Origin: Gammaproteobacteria bacterium
Lineage (GTDB): Bacteria; Pseudomonadota; Gammaproteobacteria; Steroidobacterales; Rariloculaceae
Direction of reading: 5' to 3'
NCBI GenBank assembly: GCA_022820625.1
Contig: JAJEFE010000127.1
Coordinates: 1 to 64,000 of the forward strand
DNA: 64,000 bases
Position 1 is the stretch's first letter. Each line of letters begins with the position of its first letter. Below the pieces are notes generated by a model. It was not told the DNA's origin, ran no database searches, and saw only the letters and a program-made list of their open reading frames with translations. A program made the translations under genes and the position numbers. Below, piece after piece: positions 37,657 through 46,091 of the stretch.

Positions 37657-38666
37657 CGAGGCGCGAGCGCCCGCAGCCGCTCCAGGTACGACGGATCGAA
37701 CGGGTACCGTCTGTCCCTGAATTCCTCTTCTACGGCTATCCGAAACGCAGCGCGGTCCACTTCGTTGACGGCGACGTCCCGATCCCTGAACCACTCGATC
37801 AGCTCTTCCTCGCTGCGCGCGATTTCATGGGATGCGCGGTCCGCCGCGCGCCGGACGACGTCTTCGAGGAGCGCCGCATCCTCCTCACCCAGTTCCTCCA
37901 GGAGTCGCGTGGGAACCAGTATCAGCAGCGACGGCATGATGTGGCCGGTCAGGTTGATGTGGCTCTGAACTTCGTGGAACCGCTTGAACTGGATCGTCGT
38001 CAGCGGATTCTCCTGGGCATCGACGACCCCCTGCTGCAACGCAAGATACACCTCTTCGAAGGGCATCGGCGCGGCGTTGGCGCGCGTCGCTTCAGGCAGG
38101 ATGAGGAACATGGGCGCGTTGGGCACGCGAATCTTCAGGCCCCGCATATGGTCCGGACGCAGGATGGGCCTGTTGGAGGTCACATGGCGAAATCCGTAGT
38201 ACGTCAAGCCGAGGATGCGCGTATCGGTAGCGTCCCCGTACCCGGCGGCCAGTTCCCGGAACAACTCGCTGTCGCGGTAGGACTTCCAGTGCGCAAAGTC
38301 CTCCAGGGCGTAGGGAAAGTCGGACAGTGCGATGGGCGGAAAGTCGTTGGCGACGAAGGACGCCCCGGTATAGATGATGTCGATCGACCCCAGCAACAGG
38401 GACTCGTTGATCGCACTCTCGCCACCCAGCGCCGACGCGGCGAAAACGTCAATCCTGTAACGGCCGGCGGTGAGGCGTTCGAACTCCTCCGCCGCCCACA
38501 GGGCCTGCTGGTGGTAGGGCGAGCTGATTTCGTAGACGTGCGCCCAGCGAAGCGTGCGCGCACTGTCGTCCTGCCCCCACTGCGCAGCAATCAGCGTCGC
38601 CGCGATGATTGCCGCAAACGCAGATGGTAGTGTGTATTCGCGAATCCTTTGCAACAGTGAGGCCAT
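37653..38666 (-). CDS. TRAP transporter solute-binding protein (DctP family)
   Basis: A 337-residue periplasmic protein with an N-terminal hydrophobic segment (FAAIIAATLIAAQW). GLKIRVPNAPMFL contains the arginine that binds the carboxylate of the ligand, and APMPFEEVYLALQQGVVDAQENP is the classic DctP block. The ligand is therefore probably an organic or sugar acid, identity unknown; a uronate or aldonate would suit the sugar dehydrogenases elsewhere in the window (inference). Start ATG 38666 begins MASLLQRIREY. Two small genes end 50 bases upstream on the same strand. Confidence 0.93.
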   Translation of the reverse strand: MASLLQRIREYTLPSAFAAIIAATLIAAQWGQDDSARTLRWAHVYEISSPYHQQALWAAEEFERLTAGRYRIDVFAASALGGESAINESLLLGSIDIIYTGASFVANDFPPIALSDFPYALEDFAHWKSYRDSELFRELAAGYGDATDTRILGLTYYGFRHVTSNRPILRPDHMRGLKIRVPNAPMFLILPEATRANAAPMPFEEVYLALQQGVVDAQENPLTTIQFKRFHEVQSHINLTGHIMPSLLILVPTRLLEELGEEDAALLEDVVRRAADRASHEIARSEEELIEWFRDRDVAVNEVDRAAFRIAVEEEFRDRRYPFDPSYLERLRALAPR

Positions 38667-38716
38667 TCGTCTGATCGATAGTCTCTCGGAAATCGAGCCT
38701 GGACAGCGCGGACTCG

Positions 38717-38920
38717 TCAGAGACGCGGCGGCAACGGGACCTCGCTCAGGGTATCGAGCACGCCATCGATGCACAGGGCGCGGGCCCCCGCCCTGAGCTG
38801 CTCCGTCAAGTCGGTGGCTCTGTCTTCGCCGAACACGGCAAGCTGGACGGCGAGGACAATCGCCTGGAGATAGGCCCGCTCGAGGAACCTCGTTTCGTAA
38901 GAGCAGAGGCTCGTATTCAC
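38717..38920 (-). CDS. Small hypothetical protein upstream of the TRAP genes
   Basis: 67 codons from GTG 38920, which overlaps the stop of the preceding small gene by four bases (GTGA). The sequence is helical, with SLCSYETRFLERAYLQAIV and later GARALCIDGVLDTL; two cysteines, no signal peptide and no recognised domain. It could be the second half of one protein of about 138 residues whose frame has slipped at 38917-38920, since it lacks its own export signal while the first half has one. It precedes the TRAP binding protein by 50 bases. Confidence 0.45.
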   Translation of the reverse strand: MNTSLCSYETRFLERAYLQAIVLAVQLAVFGEDRATDLTEQLRAGARALCIDGVLDTLSEVPLPPRL

Positions 38921-39132
38921 GAGGCGCGGCCCCGCTCGGCATAGGCGTCCAGATCGGCCAATCCCGTTTCGATGTCGGGAGAGGCTGCCCTCGCCCACTG
39001 AAATAGCAGGTCCCATTTCTGGATGACCGCGTCGCAATAGTCGTCCGCGTCGGCAGCGTCCGCAGGCTGCGGCTGCTGCGCGCGTGCCGACAGCGTCCAC
39101 AGAATGCTCGCCAGCAGGATTCCGTACCTCAT
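38917..39132 (-). CDS. Small exported hypothetical protein upstream of the TRAP genes
   Basis: 71 residues: signal peptide MRYGILLASILWTLSARAQ, then an acidic helical segment with DDYCDAVIQKWDLLFQWARA. No domain is recognised. It heads the leftward TRAP operon and could be a periplasmic accessory of the transporter, or the N-terminal half of a frameshifted protein continued in the next frame. No function is claimed. Confidence 0.5.
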   Translation of the reverse strand: MRYGILLASILWTLSARAQQPQPADAADADDYCDAVIQKWDLLFQWARAASPDIETGLADLDAYAERGRAS

Positions 39133-39295
39133 GACTACCCTTTATTGTTGGCAGATGACGAGTTTACCGCGACAGGCACCGTGTTGTCGGAACCACCCAG
39201 GCCGCTCATGACAACGTGCAGCGTGCAGACCCGGCGTGGCACCCGGGACCACAGGTCGGCTACACTGGGTAACAGGGCGAATTCATACGAGAACA

Positions 39296-39712
39296 ATGAT
39301 GCGGACCAACCTTGTAATTCTGTTTGCGACTCTCGTGCTTCCTGTGGGCAGCCAGGCTCACCATTCCTTCGCTCCCTACGACATTCGAACGAAGATCGAG
39401 ATTTCGGGTGTCGTGGAGAGTTGGCGTTTTGCCCGGCCCCATCCGGTTCTGGAGCTGAAAGAGGATAGCGGAGAGGAGCATGTCTGGCGCATAGAAGTCG
39501 CCACCAGGCGATGGGAACAGCAGGAGATTCCCACGGACGCCATCAAGGAAGGAGACGTACTGGATGTCGTGGTCTGGCCGGCCAGAGATGGCTCGCCCGA
39601 AGGTGTCCTGAGCGCCTTCACCAAGGACGGGGTATACACGCTCATCCACGAAGAGGTTCGACAGAGATCCGCCAACGAGGCGGCTGAGGCGGCTGAAGCC
39701 GCTGGAAACTGA
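39296..39712 (+). CDS. DUF6152 family secreted protein (copy 2)
   Basis: A 138-residue protein: signal peptide (LVILFATLVLPVGSQA) followed by HHSFAPYDIRTKIEISGVVE, a beta-rich domain (VLELKEDSGEEHVWRIEV, GDVLDVVVWPAR) and an alanine/glutamate-rich tail. The start is ATG 39296 or the adjacent 39299. It is paired with the next gene, to which it is clearly related (HHSFAPYDIR, QRSANEAA), and is divergent from the TRAP operon. A possible -10 TACACT lies at 39260. Function unknown. Confidence 0.8.
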   Translation: MMRTNLVILFATLVLPVGSQAHHSFAPYDIRTKIEISGVVESWRFARPHPVLELKEDSGEEHVWRIEVATRRWEQQEIPTDAIKEGDVLDVVVWPARDGSPEGVLSAFTKDGVYTLIHEEVRQRSANEAAEAAEAAGN

Positions 39713-39748
39713 TTCATTTGCTTTGGCTTCGACAGGAGTGATATTCCC

Positions 39749-40195
39749 GTGAAAATCAAACTAACGCTTCTTTCTCTTGGTTCTTTTTTGGTCGCCGGCT
39801 CTGCATCTGCACATCACTCCTTCGCTCCCTACGACATCCGGAACCCCGTTGACATGGCGGGCGTCGCCGTCGACTTCGTGTACAGGCGTCCTCACCCCAT
39901 GCTCACTTTCCTTGATGAGGAAAACGTGGAGTGGGAAATCGAAGTACCCGTTCGGTTCTGGGAGCGCGCCGGGCTACCGCAGGACGCTATCGAACCGGGC
40001 GATGAGATCATCGTCCGCGGGTTCCCCGCCCGAACGGGGGTTGCAAAGATGGCCCTGGCCGCTTTCGAGAAGGAAGGGACGTTCTACAGCGTCCACGAAC
40101 AGGTCGGCCAAAGATCCGCCAACGAGGCCGCCGATGCCATCGAGAGCGGTGAATCGCTCGAGTCCGTGCTGGAACGATTCGCCGACGAAGAATAA
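39749..40195 (+). CDS. DUF6152 family secreted protein (copy 3)
   Basis: A 148-residue tandem paralogue of the previous gene: GTG start with AGGAG about 9 bases upstream, signal peptide (LLSLGSFLVAGSASA), HHSFAPYDIRNPVDMAGV, VEWEIEVPVRFWERAGLPQ, and the same QRSANEAADA tail with a longer C-terminus. Probably cotranscribed with copy 2 (36-base gap). Secreted; role unknown. Confidence 0.82.
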   Translation: MKIKLTLLSLGSFLVAGSASAHHSFAPYDIRNPVDMAGVAVDFVYRRPHPMLTFLDEENVEWEIEVPVRFWERAGLPQDAIEPGDEIIVRGFPARTGVAKMALAAFEKEGTFYSVHEQVGQRSANEAADAIESGESLESVLERFADEE

Positions 40196-40356
40196 GGAGC
40201 ACTCATCCAGTAGCTTCGCGTTCCCTTCGATCCGGCGTTCGGCACCTCAGGACACCGAGAATGGGTGCGATCACGGACATGCAAGCGGGAATACGCGGCG
40301 CATTCGCCTCCAACTCTTGATCGAGTTCCTCATGATTACTGGCTCAGCCGGTCTCG

Positions 40357-42009
40357 TCACTCAGCCGTCATGCCAGCCATCCCCGCCATACTCCCGTTGG
40401 CGCGCGGTACGGAAGATGGGGCTTGCGGTCGGTTGTTGTTCAAGGCCACCGCTCCCGCAAAGTCTTCCCACGCCGTCATCAGCTCCCGTCTGATCTCCGG
40501 ATACTCGTTCGACAAATCGTTCATCTCCTGAGGATCATCGGCGAGATTGAACAACTCCCAGTCCGTATCTTCCGTGGGCTCCTGCATTCGCAAGAGATCG
40601 TAAATGAGCTTCCATTCCCCTCTCACGAGCGCGCGCGCCTCCGCCGTCACATAGGGAATGGCCTCTGATTCGCCGTGGGTCGACGCGGGGTCACCGGTCA
40701 GCCGGGGCCAGAAAGACTTGCCCCTGACGGGTAGATGGTCGGGCCCGGGACCCTCCGCGTCGGCGATCTCCAGAAGCGTCGGAAGGATGTCCATGACTGT
40801 CATGTAGTCGTCATCGAGCCCGCCCTTATCGGCGATGGCACTGTGCGCCACGAACGCGGTGACGCGAACGCCACCTTCGGTAAGCGCGCCTTTCGTCCAC
40901 TTGAAAGGCGCAGTGGACGCTTCCGCCCAGCCGATACCGTACGCGGGAAAGGACTCGGCCGTGCCGAGCTTCTCCAGGGAATTGTCGAACTCGATCCCCA
41001 TTCTCGCCGTATAAAAGCCCTCGAGGAGATCTTCGGCGCCGTTATCGGACATGAATATGAAAACGGTGTTGTCGAACTGGCCGGACTGCTTCAGGTAATT
41101 GACGAAGCGTCCCACATGAAAGTCGATGTTCTCTATCATGGCCGCGTAGACTTCCATGGTTCGTGCCGAGTGCGCCTTCTCTTCGTCGGTGAGTGTCTCC
41201 CAGCGAACGGTTCGACTGGGCGGCACGTAGTCCACATCGATATTCCCGGGAATGATCCCGAGTTCCCTCGCTCTCGCCATCCGCTGCCTCAGGAGGACGT
41301 CGTACCCGGCGTCATAGTGGCCTTCGTAGCGATCCAGCCAGTCATCCGGCGCCTGCAGCGGTATGTGGGGGGCCGTATAGGCCAGCCACGTAAACCAGGG
41401 CCTTCCATCTGCCCGGTTCGATTCGATGTACTCGATGGCCTTGTCGGTAAAGGCTGCGGTTGAGAAGAAATCGGAGGGCAGATCCTGCATCCGGATGTCT
41501 TCTCCGTTTTCCTTCATCTCCAGGCCGCCGGTATTGACGTTCGCGGGCGCATTGAAATGCGAGCCGATAATGGCATCCCGGACGTACGCCTTTTCGAAGC
41601 CGTGAGCCAGGGCGCCATTTTCCGGTGGCCTGCGGCCGGGCGGATTGTTCTGCCACTTGCCCGACAGATAGGTGTGATAACCGGCCTCGCGCAGTAGCTC
41701 GGGCAGGCTCTGCACATTCGGTTTCAGCGCGCCGCGAGTCAACGACTCCACGCTCGTCATCCCCGACATGAGCATCGCCCGCGTGGGACCGCAGGTGGGG
41801 CCGCTGTGAAAATTCGTCAGCCTGACCCCGCTGAACGCAAGCTCATCGAGATTCGGGGTCCTGATCTCGGCACCGAAAGCACCGATGTCCGTGTATCCCA
41901 TGTCGTCGGGCATGATGATGACGATATTGGGGCGGGTATCCGGTTGCTGCGCCGCCGCCGCCGCCCACCAGACCGCAACCCATAGAACCGCCAACAGCCG
42001 CTCATTCAT
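40357..42009 (-). CDS. Secreted arylsulfatase (S1 family)
   Basis: A 550-residue sulfatase: signal peptide (1-20), metal site PDD (34-36), C73-G-P-T-R formylglycine signature with MLMSG, SGKWQNNPPGRRP in place of the usual GKWHLG, second metal site MSDNGAEDL, and LAYTAPHIPLQAP. It resembles the long arylsulfatases that desulfate aryl or sugar esters. Start ATG 42009 follows the cytochrome gene by 104 bases, so it may belong to the same leftward transcript. It is not closely related to the other sulfatases in the window. Confidence 0.88.
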   Translation of the reverse strand: MNERLLAVLWVAVWWAAAAAQQPDTRPNIVIIMPDDMGYTDIGAFGAEIRTPNLDELAFSGVRLTNFHSGPTCGPTRAMLMSGMTSVESLTRGALKPNVQSLPELLREAGYHTYLSGKWQNNPPGRRPPENGALAHGFEKAYVRDAIIGSHFNAPANVNTGGLEMKENGEDIRMQDLPSDFFSTAAFTDKAIEYIESNRADGRPWFTWLAYTAPHIPLQAPDDWLDRYEGHYDAGYDVLLRQRMARARELGIIPGNIDVDYVPPSRTVRWETLTDEEKAHSARTMEVYAAMIENIDFHVGRFVNYLKQSGQFDNTVFIFMSDNGAEDLLEGFYTARMGIEFDNSLEKLGTAESFPAYGIGWAEASTAPFKWTKGALTEGGVRVTAFVAHSAIADKGGLDDDYMTVMDILPTLLEIADAEGPGPDHLPVRGKSFWPRLTGDPASTHGESEAIPYVTAEARALVRGEWKLIYDLLRMQEPTEDTDWELFNLADDPQEMNDLSNEYPEIRRELMTAWEDFAGAVALNNNRPQAPSSVPRANGSMAGMAGMTAE

Positions 42010-42113
42010 GTGATGGCCTTTTAATCCAGGCGGCGATATCGATCGACGATGCGTACAGTGCCACCTTCCCAATGGCGCACGGAATCTCCCGCCAGGACGG
42101 GTGCAGTCTGCCC

Positions 42114-42458
42114 CTATGGCTCGTTGTGACGGGTGAGATACGCAATTACCGCCTCCAGGTCCTGCTCCGACACTTCAGTGATCCGAATCGGCGTCATGCC
42201 GGGCGTCGCTGTGCGCACCACCGCTCTTATGTACTCCGGCGTCAGGTTCGTGCGCTCGGCGAGGACGCCCGGGACCGCGCCCTGGTAACGAAGTTGCAAA
42301 GTCATCGTGCCGCCTTTCTGCGGCCCTGATCCGTGGCAGTATTCGCACCTGGCCAAATAGACTTCCCGGCCCTGGGCCACGAGGTCGTCCTGACCAAGCG
42401 CGGCGCTGACGACAACAACGACGGCAGCAAACCCGGATAGCCAACTCAGGATTCTCAT
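42114..42458 (-). CDS. Small secreted cytochrome c, electron acceptor of the flavoprotein
   Basis: A 114-residue protein: signal peptide (1-22), haem site CEYCH (C38, C41, H42), a distal TPGMTPI methionine near residue 88, and a C-terminal helix LEAVIAYLTRH. The start overlaps the flavoprotein stop by four bases (ATGA), the same order and coupling as the flavoprotein/cytochrome subunits of 4-cresol dehydrogenase and eugenol hydroxylase. It probably takes electrons from that enzyme in the periplasm. Confidence 0.88.
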   Translation of the reverse strand: MRILSWLSGFAAVVVVVSAALGQDDLVAQGREVYLARCEYCHGSGPQKGGTMTLQLRYQGAVPGVLAERTNLTPEYIRAVVRTATPGMTPIRITEVSEQDLEAVIAYLTRHNEP

Positions 42459-44014
42459 GCCTGGCCCTCCCGCATCCGCGCCGGCCAGATGCCGTTCTTT
42501 CCGGGCGCGATGATGCCGTTGGGGTCGAGCGCGTCCTTGATCCGTTCGTTAAAACGCAAAAGCGCAGCGTCGTTCCAGTCGTAGGCCGCCATGGCTTCGG
42601 ACATCATGGACAGAGGCGCGCGGTATTCGCCCCAGCCGTTCTCGCGCGCGAGTTGATGGAGTTGCACGATTTGCTCCCTCGATCGCTCGTTGAAGTCCCG
42701 ATCGGTCGCACTGCCGGGCACACCCGCGAGCGCGATGAGCCCGTGCGGCGAGTGCATGTGAAGCGGTCCGCCGAAATACCGTCGCCCGAATTGCCGGCTG
42801 AACGCATCGACAGTCTCGAGGAACTCCCAGTACTTCCGGCCGCTGAACGGCACAATCATCGACGCGGCCCAGCCGTTGCCGTGATTCCACAACGGGATCT
42901 CCTGGAACGACGGGATGCCGGCGGCGAGCTTGGCTTCGCTCAGCATCTCATCCGGGTTGTAAGGCGCCGTGTAGCGCTCGGAGACGAACTGACAATTGTC
43001 AATGGCCGATGCAAACTCGTCCTGTGTCTGTTCCCAATTCGTATCGACCACCCGTTCGTATCCGTAGTAGCCAAGCCGGCAGCGCCAACCCGGCGGACCC
43101 GGGGGCGGGCCACCGGGCGCCATGCCGCCAGGGGGCATTCCGCCCCCGGGCCCAAAGCCGCCTTCGACCGGGCCGCCGCGATTCGTGCTGGCCGATGCGC
43201 TGTTGGGAATGACGTTCGAGATACGCAGCGGCCGCAAGACGTCGAGCATGGGCACGATATCTTCATGATTCGGCACATAGACCTCGGCCGAACGGAATGC
43301 CGGTGGCTCGGGGTAAAGCCAGATGCCCATCTTTGTCACGACGCCAAGGCTTGTCTGGGAGAAGAGGCCATCGACATATGGACCCAAACCATACTTGTAC
43401 TGCTGCCATGTTTCGGAATTGGCAACTGCGCCCATGCCGGTGCGAACGACCTCGCCCGTAGCAAGCACGACCTCCATGCCGCATTGCGCGTTGAGCCGCT
43501 CCCCGAGCGGGCCATAGCCCACGCCGCGCTCGATGGTGTTGGCGATGATGCTGGAGTACGCGGGAGACGGCCCATCGATCCAGAGCTTCATTCCGCGCCG
43601 CTGAATCTCGATCCACAGATCGTACTGGCTTACGCCCGGCTCGACGAGCGCGTAGGCCTGCTCCTCGTTGATCTCGAGGATGCGGTTCATGCGTTTCAGG
43701 TCGAGAATCACGCTGCCGTTCACGATGGCATCGGGACCGCCATAGCTGTAGTTCTTGCCGGTCGAGATGATCCAGATCGGTATCCGATAGTCGTTGCAGA
43801 CTCGCAGCACACCCTGGACGCCCTCGACATTCTCCGGCGCCACGGCGGCCGACGGAATGGCCTGCTCACCCAATGCCGCCAACGGCGAAGAGGTGTCGCG
43901 ATACATCTCGATGTGTTCTTCGATCGTGAAAACCCAGTCGTTGCCGACAACGCCACGGAATTCGTCCAACGCATCGTCGAATTGGCTCTGGGATAATCCT
44001 GGAGGAATGGTCAT
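42455..44014 (-). CDS. FAD-linked oxidoreductase, 4-cresol dehydrogenase/vanillyl-alcohol-oxidase type
   Basis: A 519-residue flavoprotein. The PCMH-type FAD domain (about 50-270) has STGKNYSYGGPD, VILDLKRMNRILEI, VEPGVSQYDLW and NTIERGVGYGPLGER; the C-terminal substrate cap ends ALDPNGIIAPGKNGIWP, as in the 4-cresol dehydrogenase group. Such enzymes oxidise para-alkylphenols to alcohols or aldehydes. Near residues 277-308 there is a Gly/Pro/Met-rich insert not expected in the family. No signal peptide is visible, although the cytochrome partner is exported. It lies between an M24-type protein and the cytochrome gene in one leftward operon. Confidence 0.85.
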   Translation of the reverse strand: MTIPPGLSQSQFDDALDEFRGVVGNDWVFTIEEHIEMYRDTSSPLAALGEQAIPSAAVAPENVEGVQGVLRVCNDYRIPIWIISTGKNYSYGGPDAIVNGSVILDLKRMNRILEINEEQAYALVEPGVSQYDLWIEIQRRGMKLWIDGPSPAYSSIIANTIERGVGYGPLGERLNAQCGMEVVLATGEVVRTGMGAVANSETWQQYKYGLGPYVDGLFSQTSLGVVTKMGIWLYPEPPAFRSAEVYVPNHEDIVPMLDVLRPLRISNVIPNSASASTNRGGPVEGGFGPGGGMPPGGMAPGGPPPGPPGWRCRLGYYGYERVVDTNWEQTQDEFASAIDNCQFVSERYTAPYNPDEMLSEAKLAAGIPSFQEIPLWNHGNGWAASMIVPFSGRKYWEFLETVDAFSRQFGRRYFGGPLHMHSPHGLIALAGVPGSATDRDFNERSREQIVQLHQLARENGWGEYRAPLSMMSEAMAAYDWNDAALLRFNERIKDALDPNGIIAPGKNGIWPARMREGQA

Positions 44015-44036
44015 TGTTGTTCCCCTTAGCTGGACG

Positions 44037-45350
44037 CTACACGGAATGCAGTTCCAGTCCGAGCGTATTGAACATTTCGAAACCGTTTTCGGTCACGACG
44101 CCCGAACCGCCGAGACGAACTTCGTCAAACCTGCTGCTGAAAGCACCGCACTCGAAGCTCAGCACCATGCCCGGCTGCAAAACGATGTCCGCGCCGCGGG
44201 TGACCCGCTCCGGGCTCGGCTGACGAACCGGTCCCACAAGCGCAAGCGGCATCAGGCTGTGGATGTGCGGAAAGCCGTGCCGGAGACCAGCGTCGGCGAC
44301 GATCTGTTCCATCGGATCGATCACGGAGGCAAACGTCCGGCCGGGCCTGACGTTGTCCAGACCATAGTCCAGAACCTGTCTTGCGATCTCCGCGCTCCCG
44401 AGCACAGCCTCGCCCGGTTCGCCGATCGTGAAGGTCAGCGTGACCTGAGCGTAACTGCCCGCGTGGTGAATGCCGTACTCCGTGGCAAAGCACTGGCCCG
44501 CGCGCATCGGCCCGCCGCCGGCGTGAACCTGAATGTCCGAGACGATATCGTTGAGCACGAAGAACCTGTGAATCTCGGCCCTCAGTTCGCGAACCTCCAT
44601 GCCCTCGCGGGCTGTCGCCAGCATGAATTCGTGCAGCCTTTCGCCGGCCGCCGCAGCCTTTCGCACGTTGGCGATTTCCTCGTCGCCCTTTACCATCATT
44701 ACTTCAGTAAACTGATCGGTAATATCGACAAACGAGGCGTCCGGCAGGCCCGTTTCAATTTCGTTCCACGTACTGTGGTCCCACAGACCGTCGTGGAAGA
44801 ACTCCGGCAGACCGAACTGACCCGGCTCGAGGCCGACAACACCGAAGCGCCTATCGGCGAGGCCCTCTTCTCTGACACTCCGAACAACGAGTTCGCCCGT
44901 GCGGCCCTGCATATTGGAGTAGCTCCGAGTTATCCACCTCGGTCCCGCCGACGGAAATGGGCGGGCATTCATGGTGAAGGGATCACCGGAAACCGGAAGA
45001 ATAACCACTGACGGTTTGAGAAATGCTCCCTCATTCGTCAGATAGTTCGCGAACTGGAGAATGGTTGTCCCGGTGCGTTGCGGAACCATCAGCGCATCGA
45101 GGTTGTTCCTCTCAAGGAGTGCCCGGACCGCAGCGAATCGGCGGTCGCGTTCTGCGAGCGTGTACGTCGGCGCACCCATACCTGGCGGCGGTGCCGGCGG
45201 CCGGCGCTCGTCCGCTTGCTGGGCGAGCGTTTTCCCCGAGTGCGTACCGAGTGTCAGCAGCCCGAGCCCTGCTGCCATCGCACTCGAATCGCCAATGAAC
45301 TGGCGTCTGTTGACGTTGATGATCTCGCGCTTTCCCGGTCGCATCTTCAT
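44037..45350 (-). CDS. M24-family (Xaa-Pro peptidase/creatinase-like) protein with altered metal site, Tat-exported
   Basis: A 437-residue protein. A Tat signal NRRQFIGDSS (residues 14-23) is followed by a Pro-rich linker, a creatinase-type N-terminal domain (RRFAAVRALLERNNLDALMV) and a pita-bread C-terminal domain (MVLSFECGAF, GSGVVTENGFEMF). The usual M24 ligands are Asp, Asp, His, Glu, Glu. The first aspartate position reads TEYG, the second SYAQVT, and the last Glu (normally in RIEDxxxVT) is Gly. So it may not bind two metals and may be a non-peptidase or an inactive homologue. First gene of the leftward operon, 22 bases before the flavoprotein. Confidence 0.8.
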   Translation of the reverse strand: MKMRPGKREIINVNRRQFIGDSSAMAAGLGLLTLGTHSGKTLAQQADERRPPAPPPGMGAPTYTLAERDRRFAAVRALLERNNLDALMVPQRTGTTILQFANYLTNEGAFLKPSVVILPVSGDPFTMNARPFPSAGPRWITRSYSNMQGRTGELVVRSVREEGLADRRFGVVGLEPGQFGLPEFFHDGLWDHSTWNEIETGLPDASFVDITDQFTEVMMVKGDEEIANVRKAAAAGERLHEFMLATAREGMEVRELRAEIHRFFVLNDIVSDIQVHAGGGPMRAGQCFATEYGIHHAGSYAQVTLTFTIGEPGEAVLGSAEIARQVLDYGLDNVRPGRTFASVIDPMEQIVADAGLRHGFPHIHSLMPLALVGPVRQPSPERVTRGADIVLQPGMVLSFECGAFSSRFDEVRLGGSGVVTENGFEMFNTLGLELHSV

Positions 45351-45504
45351 ATCGTCTGGTCCTTTCGCTTGCGCTCCCCCGAGTTATGCTTCCCCGTTCA
45401 TACTACGTGAACCGTCAGGGTAAGGTCTGATCCATTGTCGAAATCGCTCTTGTGCCGACTGAATCGGCGCGTCGCCACCATTTCCGCGCTGGCCGGGCGT
45501 CAAT

Positions 45505-45525
45505 AGTGCCTCCGAGCGTGGCACT
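45505..45525 (-). terminator. Stem-loop after tRNA-Leu
   Basis: AGTGCC (45505-45510) and GGCACT (45520-45525) form a perfect six-base stem with a nine-base loop, 17 bases beyond the 3' end of the tRNA and before the M24 gene. No long T run follows, so it is a moderate terminator candidate for the secG-tRNA transcript. The remaining 45351-45504 shows nothing else. Confidence 0.4.
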
Positions 45526-45541
45526 TTGCGGAATCGAATCG

Positions 45542-45626
45542 TGGTGCCGATGGCCGGACTCGAACCGGCACGGCTTGCGCCACTGCCCCCTCAAGACAGC
45601 GTGTCTACCAGTTCCACCACATCGGC
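45542..45626 (-). tRNA. tRNA-Leu, anticodon GAG
   Basis: An 85-nt tRNA with encoded CCA. The acceptor stem GCCGATG pairs with CATCGGC. The anticodon stem CTGTC/GGCAG encloses the loop TTGAGGG, giving GAG (reads CUC/CUU). A long variable arm follows (class II, as for leucine), and the T arm contains GGTTCGAGTCC. Its position directly downstream of secG matches leuU in Escherichia coli and the same tRNA in Pseudomonas. Confidence 0.95.
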
Positions 45627-45671
45627 ATTGAATCGGGTCGGTGCTATCCGCGTGTTTGCGACAGCGGAAGC

Positions 45672-46073
45672 CTAGGGTTGGGCCGGATCATCGGCCGGAG
45701 GTTCCTCGAGGCCTGGCAGCGAAGGTAGCTCGGGCAGTTCGGTCGGAACCGCCAGGGGATCGGGCTCGAAGACTTCGGGCTCCGGCGAGGTCCCCATCAC
45801 GGATTCGTCTTCCAGAATGCTCGTCGGTGCGGTGGGAGTCTGACCGGCCAGATAGGCCAGCGAAAGACTGGTGACGAAAAACATCGTCGCCAATACACCG
45901 GTCGCCCGGGAGAAAAAGCTCGCGCTGCCGCGGGCGCCGAATACCGTACCCGAGGCGCCGGCCCCGAAACCGGTGCCGGCCTCTGCCCCCTTGCCGCGCT
46001 GCAGCAGCACAAGGACGATGATCATCAGCGCCACCAGCAGGTGTATGTAGAGCACTATGGATTGAATCGCCAT
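45672..46073 (-). CDS. secG: Preprotein translocase subunit SecG
   Basis: A 133-residue membrane protein: first helix SIVLYIHLLVALMIIVLVLL, the conserved QRGKGAEAGTGFGAGASGTVFG loop blocks (QRGKGAE, GASGTVFG), second helix ATGVLATMFFVTSLSLAYL, then a proline/glutamate-rich tail. It assists SecYE in protein export at the inner membrane. It follows tpiA by 18 bases and precedes tRNA-Leu. Confidence 0.97.
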   Translation of the reverse strand: MAIQSIVLYIHLLVALMIIVLVLLQRGKGAEAGTGFGAGASGTVFGARGSASFFSRATGVLATMFFVTSLSLAYLAGQTPTAPTSILEDESVMGTSPEPEVFEPDPLAVPTELPELPSLPGLEEPPADDPAQP

Positions 46074-46091
46074 TCGCCGATCTCCGTCCGC

